Positions 1 through 6,985 of a stretch of DNA of 8,225 nucleotides are shown here, piece by piece (the first letter of the stretch is position 1; every line of letters starts with the position of its first letter). The notes under the pieces are model-generated. The model made no database searches. It saw only the letters and a program-made list of their open reading frames with translations, and was not told the DNA's origin. A program made the translations under genes and the position numbers. The stretch comes from Rhizobacter sp. (lineage in GTDB: Bacteria > Pseudomonadota > Gammaproteobacteria > Burkholderiales > Burkholderiaceae_C), in contig JANYBE010000548.1 of NCBI GenBank assembly GCA_025360945.1, forward strand, positions 1 through 8,225. Reading direction: 5' to 3'.

Positions 1-92
1 TCGTTGGACCGGACTTCCTGAGTGTCGCCCCCCAGCACTGATCGGAAAGAGTCCCAGAAGCGGCGCAAAACAGGTTGCTGGGTCACCAACAT
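1..92 (-). CDS. 5' end of an unidentified gene, cut by the window edge
   Basis: Reading the minus strand from the ATG at 92-90 gives 30 open codons beginning MLVTQQPVLRRFWDSF and running off the window at base 1. A strong Shine-Dalgarno sequence, GGAGG (plus-strand cctcc at 104-108), lies 11 bases upstream of this ATG. An in-frame GTG at 86-84 would be 17 bases away, so the ATG is the better start. The visible peptide is a polar, amphipathic N-terminus with no signal peptide. It loosely resembles the short cytosolic leader seen before the first helix of some multidrug (MATE-type) exporters, but 30 residues cannot establish that. Gene presence is moderately supported by the ribosome site plus open frame; the function is unknown. 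Confidence 0.55.
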   Translation of the reverse strand, partial: MLVTQQPVLRRFWDSFRSVLGGDTQEVRSN

Positions 93-445
93 GGTGTGCG
101 TTTCCTCCGTTGGGTTCAATGGCGAACACAAACGCCCGTGAGGGCACAGGGCGCTCGCATGACCGCCCCCGGAGCAATGACCCACGGCGCGCGACTTCGG
201 CGCACCGTTGCCGGCTTCTACTCAATAAAGCTTGTAGCAATCGTTGTGCCAACGGGTTGCGGTTGCAGGATATCGGTCTCGTTCGGCCGAGCTCCCCTGC
301 GACAAGAAGGCGATGTTGGTTCGACATAAACGCCGCATCGGACGATGGGCACGCGCAGCCCGAAGGCGAGCATGCTTCGTACCGAATCGAGGCCGCTTGG
401 TCGCACAGTCGGTGCGCACGACCCTCCGCTCGTGGCCGGCGGGCG
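93..445. other. Non-coding stretch upstream of the left-edge gene
   Basis: No frame here has convincing protein character. The open frames on both strands are rich in Arg/Ser/Ala, as expected of chance frames in GC-rich DNA. It should contain the promoter of the minus-strand gene starting at 92, but I cannot point to a good -35/-10 pair. The only local signal is the GGAGG ribosome site at 104-108. Confidence 0.4.
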
Positions 446-619
446 CTACGGTCCGTAGACCCGTTGATCGTCGAGATTGATCGAGGCAGTCGCGGTCGCC
501 GCCGTGCCGTCAGCTAGCCGAAGCATCTCGCGTAGGAATGCTCCCTCGCTCGTGGTCCGCTTCGCAGCCTCGATCAGAGAGCGCCGACCTGCATTCAGGG
601 TCGGCCGAATTGCATTCAT
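446..619 (-). CDS. Possible 57-residue hypothetical protein
   Basis: A short minus-strand frame opens with ATG at 619-617 and ends with TAG at 448-446. It starts MNAIRPTLNAGRRSLIEA. The first 38 residues have the pattern of amphipathic helices (Leu/Ile spaced with Arg, Lys and Glu) and the rest is Ala/Thr-rich. Composition looks more protein-like than the overlapping frames. There is no clear ribosome binding site: CTCGGACAGAG precedes the ATG. I recognise no family. It may be a small real gene, the end of a decayed gene, or chance. Confidence 0.25.
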   Translation of the reverse strand: MNAIRPTLNAGRRSLIEAAKRTTSEGAFLREMLRLADGTAATATASINLDDQRVYGP

Positions 620-1250
620 CTCTGTCCGAGTCCGAATGCGGCCAGTACCGGGCGCATCGTCCTGTCATCGTGGGCGCCCCTGATTGCCGAGAATACATAG
701 CGAATTGTGCGCATAGTTCGTGCTGAAGGTACGGGACCCACCAACCCTCCCGAGGCATTCAATGTTCACGCTCCGGTTCGCGCAACGGTCCACAGTTCGC
801 GCCAGGATCGCGTCGGCGATGATTCGCCCAATGACCTCTGGCTGCATGTCGATCCGGTTTGGACTTGCTTGATCCGATCGTTGCTTTGCTAAATTTGCGG
901 ACCCGCAAATCTGGCGCGCCAACTCATCGCTATGCACAAAGCACTAGTCTAATTGTCAACTAGCGTTTCAAATCACCCCGATCGTCTCGCTCAAGCGCGA
1001 GCTCAGCCGCGGGAACCCGCCGTGAGGAGCGGACGCAACGATCAACAGGTCAGCTGCTGAGTTCCGCGGCAGCAAAGTGATCCACATTTCCATCCCGCTC
1101 ATGAACCGTTCGGTCGAGGCCTCTCGGGCGAGGCACGTTGCTCAAGGTGGTCTCAGTGATTTGTCGGCACTTGAAGTCTTCGGTCCGTTTGTTGCCCTCA
1201 TGATCGGTGTCTGGTCGTGGGGTGGGCAAGTAAGTCACCTGAGTTTGGCC
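620..1250. other. Intergenic region with palindromes, no convincing gene
   Basis: This 630-base stretch lies downstream of the DUF6351-type gene on the minus strand. Short open frames exist on both strands, including a 90-codon minus frame at 665-937 with a GTG start, but none has a good ribosome site or recognisable motifs. The noteworthy content is a palindrome cluster at 893-963. No T-tailed hairpin terminator is visible just after the stop of the large gene at 1251. Confidence 0.4.
893..963. promoter_or_regulatory. Palindrome cluster with a TTGACA box
   Basis: Two perfect palindromic motifs lie almost side by side: ATTTGCGG-AC-CCGCAAAT at 893-910 (8-base arms, 2-base centre) and TGGCGCGCCA at 912-921. 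On the minus strand, a perfect -35 hexamer TTGACA occupies 959-954, with a poor -10 candidate TGCATA at 936-931 after a 17-base spacer. ACTAG is repeated directly at 943-947 and 959-963. If the promoter is real, transcription toward lower coordinates would start close to the palindromes, an arrangement typical of operators bound by dimeric repressors. No regulator gene is adjacent, so function is inferred only. Confidence 0.3.
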
Positions 1251-3719
1251 TCAATCGTCATCCCGGTGCGAGCTCCGCGATTTCGGCGCCGACGGCAGCG
1301 GCCTGCCTCCCGGTCCGGCAGCGAAAGTCAGCGGCGAACGCGGCGGCTGTTGGCCGATGCCTTGCTTGCTCCACTCGCATACACCATCCGGAAATGTGTT
1401 GTACAGGCGCACGAGCTGCTGGGCCGTGAAGGTGGCGGGCAGGTAGTCGGCTGTGTTCAACGGCTTGAGCTGGCACTTCAGGATGTCCTCTGCCAGTGGA
1501 CCACCCGCCACCTGGCGCGGAGAGGCATGCTTTTGCAACCGCGGATCCGCATCGCACATTGCCATGTTGGTGACCGGTGTCGAGAAGGTGGCGTCACCGC
1601 TCAGGTAGCACAGGTCGAAAGCCGTCGACGGCTTGGCCGCAACAACCTCGGCGTGGGTCCGCACCGAATTCAGCGTGAGCTTCGGTGCGCTCGCGACCAA
1701 GTTGCTCAGCCAGGAGTCCATGGTCAGGAACGACGCTAGCGTCACTGCAGTGACCTGTGCCGTCGTAGCCGGAAGCAACCCGGTGCCATAGCGCCAGATC
1801 ACCTGGTTGGCATGGTTGCCTGCGTTGGCGTTGTCGATGCGCGCGCGCTCCGAGAAGCTGCGCCAGATGTAGTGAATGCCCTGCTCGTCATAGCCGCGCG
1901 AATCGATAATCGGCAGCTTGCCGAGGTTGTGACCACTGGACACGATGCCGGCTCGGTAGGCGATGTTCAGCGCCTCGACATCGGCCACGCTGCGCGCGGG
2001 AATACGGTTGGAGTCTGCGTCGGTCCCTCCGATTTTTTCGTTCAGAGTGGCGAATTCCTCGGCCGTGATGGCACCCGAGAGTAACGCCTTCAGTGCGTAC
2101 TGAACGCCCACGTTGTCACCGGTTTGTCGGGCACGCCTGCTGCCAGGGGCGTTGGCGTTGTCGGTCGAGCCCCAGACCGCTGTGGCCAGATCCGGGTCGC
2201 CGCAACGCGTGCCGGTGGGGTTCGTAATTGGGTCGTACACCAGCGCAGCTGGCAACAGGCAGTTGTTGCGCGACTCGACCAGCGTGACCAGCGCGCCGGT
2301 CGTGTTATTTGCGACCACCGTTCGGGCATAGTTGCCGGGCTTGTTATTGAAGCCGAACGCATTGTTCCAAGAATGGCAACCGATCTGGTCCAAATGCCCG
2401 TTGATGGCGGTCTTCTTGGCGTTGATTTGCGCCTGGGTCAGCCCACTCATCAGCGCGGTCCACTCGGGGCCTGCGTAGAAATTTACCAAGAGTACGCAGT
2501 CGATCACCTCCGTCCCAGTGGTGATCGAATCCGGATAGTCGCAACTGGGCTGGATGCCGTCGAGCAGCCCTGGGAAGATCGATGCCACCGTGTTCTGCTG
2601 GATCGAGCCACCCGAGCAGCCATTGCCCATCGTGTACTTGATCTCGCCGTAGCCGTCGACGATGTGCTCCTTCATCATCATCACCGTCTCGGCGACCAAC
2701 ACGCGGTTGGAGTTGTACAGAGAATCGGTGAGGCTGTTGTCGACGACCATGAAGCCGCGCGACAGCGCGCTGTTGTCGGCCCAGTTTTGCTCGGTGCGGA
2801 ACTGGAGTCGCGGCTGGCCGGTGGACGCGCCAAAGCTGTAGACCACCTTGCCGTTCCATTGAGCCTGCGGCGCTAGCGCCGACCAGGGCTTGGTCGGGTC
2901 GAACAGCACCGCGATGTCGTAGATGCCGCGGTTCAACGTGCCGCGCTCTACCCGCACGATGTAAGGCACTGCGAGCCCCGCGGTCGTGGTCGTCATCGCC
3001 AGGTCTGACGGCGTCATACCGGGCGCGTACGGCTTGAAGCAGTTGTTCGTGGGCGGGGTTGCTGGTGGGCTTGGATCGGGCAAGGCGCTCGAGCAGCCGG
3101 CCGTCGTCGTGCGGTAGAACAGCTTGTATTCGGTGGCAATGTTGCACTGCGCATCAACAGCTGTTGTGGAGAGGCCACTGGCGTTCGATCCCGGCGAGTT
3201 GCCGACGGCGGCCACTGGGAAGGGCGTGGCGCAGATCCAGGGTGTCGTCTGTGCGCCCAACAGCACCGGTCCGCCGCGCGGGTGGTTGGTGATTGTCAGG
3301 CTGGCCGAGCGTTGGTCATGTTCGCGTTCGGTGGAGCTCGCCACGAGATGGTTCTCTCCGACCCACAGGCCCTTGAGCACGCCGCGCAGCGTAGCTGCGG
3401 TCGGACCGGCCACAAACGAGGTACTGACATCAGTGCCGTTCAGCGTTAATTTGACCTTACCAATGGGTACCGAGCGTGGCAGGCGAACCTCCACCAACGC
3501 GTCGCCGCCGCTGATCAGGTCGGCGCGGTTGGACAGAGTAAGGATCGAGAAGTCGGCCGCCGAAGAAGTGTCATCGCGATCGTCACCGTCGTGCCGTTCA
3601 CCAGCCTCTGCACTCGAGGAACTGGGAGAGTGAGCCGCGGCGGCCGAGAGGCCCGTCAAGGCCAGCGCCGCGGCCATAAGACCGCCCAAAGGCCACGAGA
3701 TCCAACGTCGAGCTTGCAT
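1251..3719 (-). CDS. Large exported DUF6351-type protein, putative hydrolase-like fold
   Basis: This 822-residue protein starts at ATG 3719, with GGAGA (plus 3726-3730) about 6 bases upstream. Residues 1-30 form a Sec signal peptide: basic MQARR, a hydrophobic core, and Ala-Ala-Ala before His30. A low-complexity Ser/His/Asp linker (about 31-55) follows, then a beta-rich segment (about 57-145) of Ig-like character. The main domain contains G367-C-S369-G-G371, which fits the G-x-S-x-G nucleophile elbow of alpha/beta hydrolases. Asp606, Asp611 and His616 lie in a conserved-looking stretch (about 603-620) that could supply other catalytic residues. Fourteen cysteines suggest disulfides after export. 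Overall it resembles DUF6351 proteins, whose reaction I do not know; the hydrolase role is inferred from the motif alone. The C-terminus ends in a charged SHRDDD. It stands alone: about 300 bases separate it from the kinase gene upstream, so it probably has its own promoter. Confidence 0.85.
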   Translation of the reverse strand: MQARRWISWPLGGLMAAALALTGLSAAAAHSPSSSSAEAGERHDGDDRDDTSSAADFSILTLSNRADLISGGDALVEVRLPRSVPIGKVKLTLNGTDVSTSFVAGPTAATLRGVLKGLWVGENHLVASSTEREHDQRSASLTITNHPRGGPVLLGAQTTPWICATPFPVAAVGNSPGSNASGLSTTAVDAQCNIATEYKLFYRTTTAGCSSALPDPSPPATPPTNNCFKPYAPGMTPSDLAMTTTTAGLAVPYIVRVERGTLNRGIYDIAVLFDPTKPWSALAPQAQWNGKVVYSFGASTGQPRLQFRTEQNWADNSALSRGFMVVDNSLTDSLYNSNRVLVAETVMMMKEHIVDGYGEIKYTMGNGCSGGSIQQNTVASIFPGLLDGIQPSCDYPDSITTGTEVIDCVLLVNFYAGPEWTALMSGLTQAQINAKKTAINGHLDQIGCHSWNNAFGFNNKPGNYARTVVANNTTGALVTLVESRNNCLLPAALVYDPITNPTGTRCGDPDLATAVWGSTDNANAPGSRRARQTGDNVGVQYALKALLSGAITAEEFATLNEKIGGTDADSNRIPARSVADVEALNIAYRAGIVSSGHNLGKLPIIDSRGYDEQGIHYIWRSFSERARIDNANAGNHANQVIWRYGTGLLPATTAQVTAVTLASFLTMDSWLSNLVASAPKLTLNSVRTHAEVVAAKPSTAFDLCYLSGDATFSTPVTNMAMCDADPRLQKHASPRQVAGGPLAEDILKCQLKPLNTADYLPATFTAQQLVRLYNTFPDGVCEWSKQGIGQQPPRSPLTFAAGPGGRPLPSAPKSRSSHRDDD

Positions 3720-4019
3720 GGCGCGTCTCCAATATTTTCAGGCGAACAGACGATGATTGAACTGCTTCTCCGTCGGCGTGCGTACCGGACATACCCGTAA
3801 GGCGCTCATGGCCGGCGCGCGGCGCCCGCACCTGGCGTGAACGGTACCCCTGTGGGAGGCTGGTTGTTCGCATAGACCGTGGGCGTTTGGCACAGATGTT
3901 GGTCCGCCACAAGCTGGGCCAAAAGCCACACTGTTGAGTGCGCCGGCGGCCGGGCGGCCGAAATGAAGCCGACTTCCGAGGCGGCCGTGTCGCTTGCTGA
4001 CGGAAACTCAGGACGCTGT
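3720..4019. other. Intergenic region between kinase and exported-protein genes
   Basis: No gene is supported in these 300 bases. The ribosome site of the downstream exported-protein gene is at 3726-3730. GC-rich inverted repeats are present (for example CGGCC-GGGC-GGCCG near 3945-3960) but no T-run follows, so no intrinsic terminator can be called. An AAATATT tract at about 3730-3736 is too close to the ribosome site to be its -10 box. Confidence 0.4.
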
Positions 4020-5357
4020 TTACTCGTGGCGCGCTCGCGCCATCTGTCGAGACGGTAGGCATTCCGGACGGGCCTTGAAGCGCGGATCGTCGCATTGACG
4101 CTGGATGCAATACGGTCGCACGAAGAAGTTGCGGCTGGCACACAACTCGCGCGGCCCTGCCGACTCGCCATACATCCTTGCCCCCTTGCCGCCCCGTGCC
4201 GTCTTCTGACCGGCCGGCACCCGAGCCTTCACGCTGGGCTCGTGTGCCTTGGGAACGCTTGCCATTTTCCTCGGAGTCGGCAGTGGCCGAGTCGATGGCT
4301 GGCTGGACGGCTCTACCGTGAACGCGTCGGCAGGTGTCTCGAGGGTAGTCACCAGTGGGACGGCCCTCGGCACCTCGACTCGCGCTGCGATCGAGAGCTG
4401 TGGAGCAAGCTCCGAGCGAGTCGGCACCGTAGGGTTCGGGGCCTGACTGGCAAGTGGCCATGTCGCCACTGCAGCGACCACAACGCCAGCGCTCGCGGCC
4501 AACGACAGTAAGACCAGGTGCCTGCCGAACCTGGAGGGCCGATTCCACTGAATGGTCGGCGCAAAGGGTTCGGCGCCGTTCAGCGCGTCGCGCAGTTCCG
4601 CCACGCTTTGCGGACGGTCTTGGGGCCTGACCGCCAACGCCCAATCGATGGCCGACAGGAACGTTGTCGACACGCCGGGAATGTGGCGCCCCGCGAGCAG
4701 GTTCATCTCGTCATGGATGGATCGCGCCGTCGAGGCCGGAGGCGGAGTTCCATCCAACAGGTAGGCGACCACCGCCCCCAGCGCGTAGAGGTCGGTCCAA
4801 GGCCCTTGACGCAGTTGCGTGTTTTCCGCGTATTGTTCGATTGGGGCGTAATCCGGCTTCAGCACGGCGGTGAGTGACCGGGTCCGGTCGCCGATGAGGC
4901 GACGCGCCGCGCCGAAATCGAGCAGCACCGGAAGTCCGTCGCCCGACACGAGTACGTTGTCGGGCGAGATGTCGCGGTGATAGAAGCCTTCGGCATGCAG
5001 CATCGCCAGCGCGTCGAGCAAGGGGTCGATGACCGAGCGCAGCCAGGCTTCCGTTGGGGGCACGGACATCGAGCGCCGCACGTCTCTCAGCGTGGGGCCA
5101 CGAAGATATGGCATCGCCATGTAGGCGGTGCCGTTGGCTTCCCAGAAACTGTAGACCTTGACCATCGCCGGGTGTGAGAATTTGGCGAGCAACTTCGCTT
5201 CGTTGACAAAGGACTGCAGGCCAAGCGCAAAGGTCTCGACATTCGAGATCGAGCGCACCGTCACGTGATCGCGCTGACCGCGGCTGACCAGTTGAGATGG
5301 CATGAACTCTTTGACCGCCACGTCACGGTCGAGAGAGTGATCGCGAGCCAGATACAC
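4020..5357 (-). CDS. Membrane-anchored Ser/Thr protein kinase, lacking its in-frame P-loop
   Basis: A 445-residue reading frame from GTG 5357 encodes most of a Hanks-type Ser/Thr kinase that would transfer phosphate from ATP to proteins. Visible landmarks are the ATP-anchoring Lys16 (VAVKEF), the helix-C Glu53 (FVNEAKLL), the catalytic loop H127-R-D129 with Asn134, the metal-binding D147-F-G, and the activation/P+1 segment APIEQY (171-176). The kinase core ends near 260. One membrane helix (about 280-303) follows, then a Pro/Ser/Thr-rich segment and a tail with four cysteines (406, 417, 422, 433) of a type seen on beta-proteobacterial relatives. The kinase domain would be cytosolic and the tail periplasmic. 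The GTG start falls after the glycine-rich loop, whose residues SGGFG are encoded just upstream in this frame, but a stop at 5408-5406 and the absence of any ATG, GTG or TTG prevent their translation. The product is therefore probably inactive or not made, and the gene is best read as a recent pseudogene. No cognate phosphatase is adjacent. Confidence 0.8.
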   Translation of the reverse strand: MYLARDHSLDRDVAVKEFMPSQLVSRGQRDHVTVRSISNVETFALGLQSFVNEAKLLAKFSHPAMVKVYSFWEANGTAYMAMPYLRGPTLRDVRRSMSVPPTEAWLRSVIDPLLDALAMLHAEGFYHRDISPDNVLVSGDGLPVLLDFGAARRLIGDRTRSLTAVLKPDYAPIEQYAENTQLRQGPWTDLYALGAVVAYLLDGTPPPASTARSIHDEMNLLAGRHIPGVSTTFLSAIDWALAVRPQDRPQSVAELRDALNGAEPFAPTIQWNRPSRFGRHLVLLSLAASAGVVVAAVATWPLASQAPNPTVPTRSELAPQLSIAARVEVPRAVPLVTTLETPADAFTVEPSSQPSTRPLPTPRKMASVPKAHEPSVKARVPAGQKTARGGKGARMYGESAGPRELCASRNFFVRPYCIQRQCDDPRFKARPECLPSRQMARARHE

Positions 5358-5424
5358 GATGCCAAAGCCGCCGCTCGCAGTTTTCGCCGATCCGCGAACC
5401 TGGCTTCAGCGCTGAACGGTCCAT
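5358..5424 (-). pseudogene. Detached original 5' end of the kinase gene
   Basis: ATG at 5424-5422 is preceded by AAGGGGA (plus about 5431-5437), a well-placed ribosome site. Its frame reads MDRSALKPGSRIGE, the usual leader of this kinase type, then diverges into nonsense at about 5383 and stops at 5323. The next frame supplies K-T-A-S-G-G-F-G-I-V, the glycine-rich loop, leading into the kinase. Relatives normally have about seven residues of the first beta strand between the G-E and the loop; here almost none remain. The frame change corresponds to a net loss of 3n+2 bases, probably a deletion of roughly 14-20. What is seen is the two half-matches; the deletion is inferred. Confidence 0.7.
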
Positions 5425-5542
5425 AGCTGATCCCCTTCCGGAATGGCGCCTTGCACAGCATGGAGCGATGGTCGTCGACATTGCGGTAGCCACGCGTAGG
5501 AGAGTGTCGCGAGAAGATGTCAGCATGTGGCTGACTCACGCG

Positions 5543-5876
5543 ATGACGAGAGGCAGACCGAAGGCGGAGTTGGTGCTTACGGTTGGTGAGCGAGCGCTGC
5601 TGAATTCCTTCGCGCGCAGTCGGTCGCCGCCTACATCCCTGAGCACGCGAGCCCGCATCGTTTCGAGCAGCGCTGAGGGCGAAGCCAGCTCGATCGCTGA
5701 GCGCCTCGAATTGGGCAAGGCCACGGACGGCAAGTGGCGCGTTCGCTTCATCGAGCGCCGCGTTGCCGGGCTCTACGACAACGTGCGGCCGAGTCCGCCG
5801 CGCACCATCGATAACGAGCGCGCGGCCAGCCGGATCAAGACGACGCTGCACACCGAGCCGGCCAACGGCTTGACCC
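5543..5876 (+). pseudogene. IS630-family transposase, N-terminal remnant
   Basis: The plus-strand frame from ATG 5543 reads MTRGRPKAELVLTVGER and contains an ordinary IS630-type helix-turn-helix (AERLELGKATDGKWR) followed by RRVAGLYDNVRP and PPRTIDNERAA. Frame continuity extends upstream to 5468, but the family-like sequence starts at the ATG. Homology stops after T-E-P-A-N-G-L-T at about 5875, and the frame meets a stop at 5885. An intact member is about 340-370 residues with a DDE catalytic domain; only about 110 residues survive and the whole catalytic part is missing. Some typical positions look altered (ASRIKTTLHTEPANGL), consistent with decay. It lies head-to-head with the kinase 5' end, about 120 bases away, and may mark the event that damaged that gene's upstream region. 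Confidence 0.75.
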
Positions 5877-6129
5877 TCAAGGAATAGCCGATCGCCAACT
5901 CCATCGGCGACTTCACCGACACCTGTGCCAAGGTATGGCTAATCCAGGGCTTCATTTCCGTCAGCACCGGCACGGTTCGAGTATGGCGCATTCGTCGTCG
6001 TCGTAGGGCCGATCGCCCGTTCACTTCTGCCTCGACCTTGAACACCTCGCCGATCCGCGCCAAGCCCTCATGCGCCAGCGTCCCGAGCAGGCGGTTCTGT
6101 TTGACGTGGATGTACCACCTCGAAGTCGA
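5875..6129 (-). pseudogene. IS66-family transposase (TnpC), C-terminal-region remnant
   Basis: The minus-strand frame is open from 6129 (a TGA lies just upstream at 6132-6130). It contains LARIGEVFKVEAEVNGRS, then ALRRRRM and VPVLTEMKPWISHTLAQV, then KSPMELAIGYSLR. This matches, in order, the IS66 TnpC segment in which an R-I-G-x-x-Y/F-x-x-E repeat is followed by a RxxRxxPxL motif, an aromatic helix and a K-S-x-x-x-x-A-I-x-Y-x-L helix. A few residues usual after GRS are missing, implying a small internal deletion. Homology ends with SLR at 5875-5877, where intact proteins continue with N-W. The remaining N-terminal and C-terminal parts are absent, so it cannot be functional. The family call rests on remembered motifs and was not searched. 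Confidence 0.6.
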
Positions 6130-6189
6130 TCAAACCGACATTGGGCTGTCGAGCCCGACTGCACTCCGGTCTTAGTCGACGTATCGGAC

Positions 6190-6834
6190 TCAGCATTCCT
6201 CGACCTCACGTTGCCCCTTTTCGGATCGCGAGGCTGGATAGGCTACCAACTTCATGGCCGACCATACCACCTGCCCCGATAGCGGAACTGTCAGTCCAAC
6301 GCGCTTGCTTGCTTCGATGGCGTCGTCAGTTTCCTCAGAAGAGCCGGGTACGGTAACAACAACCGCATAGATACCAGGCTCGGGAATGGGGACGAGGAAC
6401 TCACATGATTGGCTCTCTCCTGGACTTAGAACCGATGCCAGGACGGGTCCTTTATTGTCTACAAGCGCACTCTGAAGCCAATCGGTATAGATCGGAAATC
6501 CGTCCTGCATTTGAAGAAACTTTGCACTCCAAACCCGGCCATGTTCCCACCGCAAGACTTCCGGACGATTGCCTACATTTGAACAGTCGACTGTTGCAAC
6601 AAGGTACGCCGCGTTTTGCGCTGAATCATGCACGAAGCGCGCCGTCAAACCAATGTCGACCGTTCCACGTTGACGCGTGGACTGCTTCAATTGCTCGATC
6701 TTCGTCTTGGCCTCTTCTAACTCTCTTAGTGACCAGTATCTGTACAGGGTCCATGCACCGCCGACCAACGCCGCAACTGATATCCCAAACGCCTGGAGGA
6801 GTTGCGCGACGGATTGAAGCTCAGTCGTGGTCAT
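6190..6834 (-). CDS. Unrecognised single-pass membrane protein
   Basis: This 214-residue frame starts at ATG 6834 (MTTTELQSVAQLLQAF). The ribosome site is weak; CGTCCTGCC precedes the ATG. Residues about 11-33 form one hydrophobic segment ending at YRYW, followed by a short charged helix (about 36-55, ELEEAKTKIEQLKQ) that may be a coiled coil. The rest (about 57-205) alternates hydrophobic and polar residues as in a beta-sandwich, with VGLTVPLSGQVVW near the end. I know no family for it. Orientation rule and the charged helix suggest a soluble domain in the cytosol, but this is uncertain. Base composition is visibly lower in GC than in the flanking genes, suggesting a separate origin. It lies between an IS66 remnant and an IS3 element with no partner gene, so it may be cargo or a stranded survivor of a rearranged locus. 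Confidence 0.7.
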   Translation of the reverse strand: MTTTELQSVAQLLQAFGISVAALVGGAWTLYRYWSLRELEEAKTKIEQLKQSTRQRGTVDIGLTARFVHDSAQNAAYLVATVDCSNVGNRPEVLRWEHGRVWSAKFLQMQDGFPIYTDWLQSALVDNKGPVLASVLSPGESQSCEFLVPIPEPGIYAVVVTVPGSSEETDDAIEASKRVGLTVPLSGQVVWSAMKLVAYPASRSEKGQREVEEC

Positions 6835-6949
6835 GGCAGGACGAATTGTTGGTGAAGCCTAACGAAGGTGTCGAAGATTCATCATTGAAGTCTGCGCTGT
6901 AGGCACGCGTGTTGCAAGCCGTCGTCGTCGAATTCAGACGAGGATTGAC

Positions 6950-6974
6950 CTTGCCCCTGGGTTCCGTATCCCTT
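6950..6974 (+). repeat. Left terminal inverted repeat of the IS3 element
   Basis: Twenty of 25 bases match the reverse complement of 8201-8225. The matching blocks are CTTGCCCC at the outer end and CGTATCCCTT at the inner end; the middle bases differ. It lies about 10 bases after the end of orfB on the element's 3' side. Confidence 0.8.
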
Positions 6975-6985
6975 AGCCGGCGGCA

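Noticed and set aside
591..619. Repeated TGCATTCA as a possible CRISPR-like or direct repeat.
   Set aside because: There are only two short copies 13 bases apart and no regular spacing or further units. It lies inside the small ORF where it encodes two similar Asn-Ala positions.
665..937. A 90-codon minus-strand ORF with a GTG start.
   Set aside because: It has no ribosome site and no recognisable motif, and its start overlaps the palindromes and candidate promoter. The frame is probably chance.
1119..1134. Hairpin GCCTC-TCGGGC-GAGGC downstream of the exported-protein gene as its terminator.
   Set aside because: The stem is only five pairs and no T-run follows on the minus strand, so it is not distinguishable from chance in GC-rich DNA.
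2124..2876. A 250-codon plus-strand open frame, with another of 220 codons at 1077-1739.
   Set aside because: Both are antisense to the exported DUF6351-type protein and have His/Arg/Val-rich, motif-free products.
3730..3757. TTCAAT and AAATAT as a promoter for the exported-protein gene.
   Set aside because: A transcription start after this -10 candidate would fall inside the GGAGA ribosome site, so it could not give a usable leader.
3598..4644. A 348-codon open frame on the minus strand.
   Set aside because: It overlaps the kinase tail in another frame and is Arg/Ser/Gly-rich with no motifs. The kinase frame explains the coding signal.
6405..6902. A 165-codon plus-strand open frame.
   Set aside because: It is antisense to the 214-residue membrane protein, whose membrane helix and charged helix make the minus strand the better reading.
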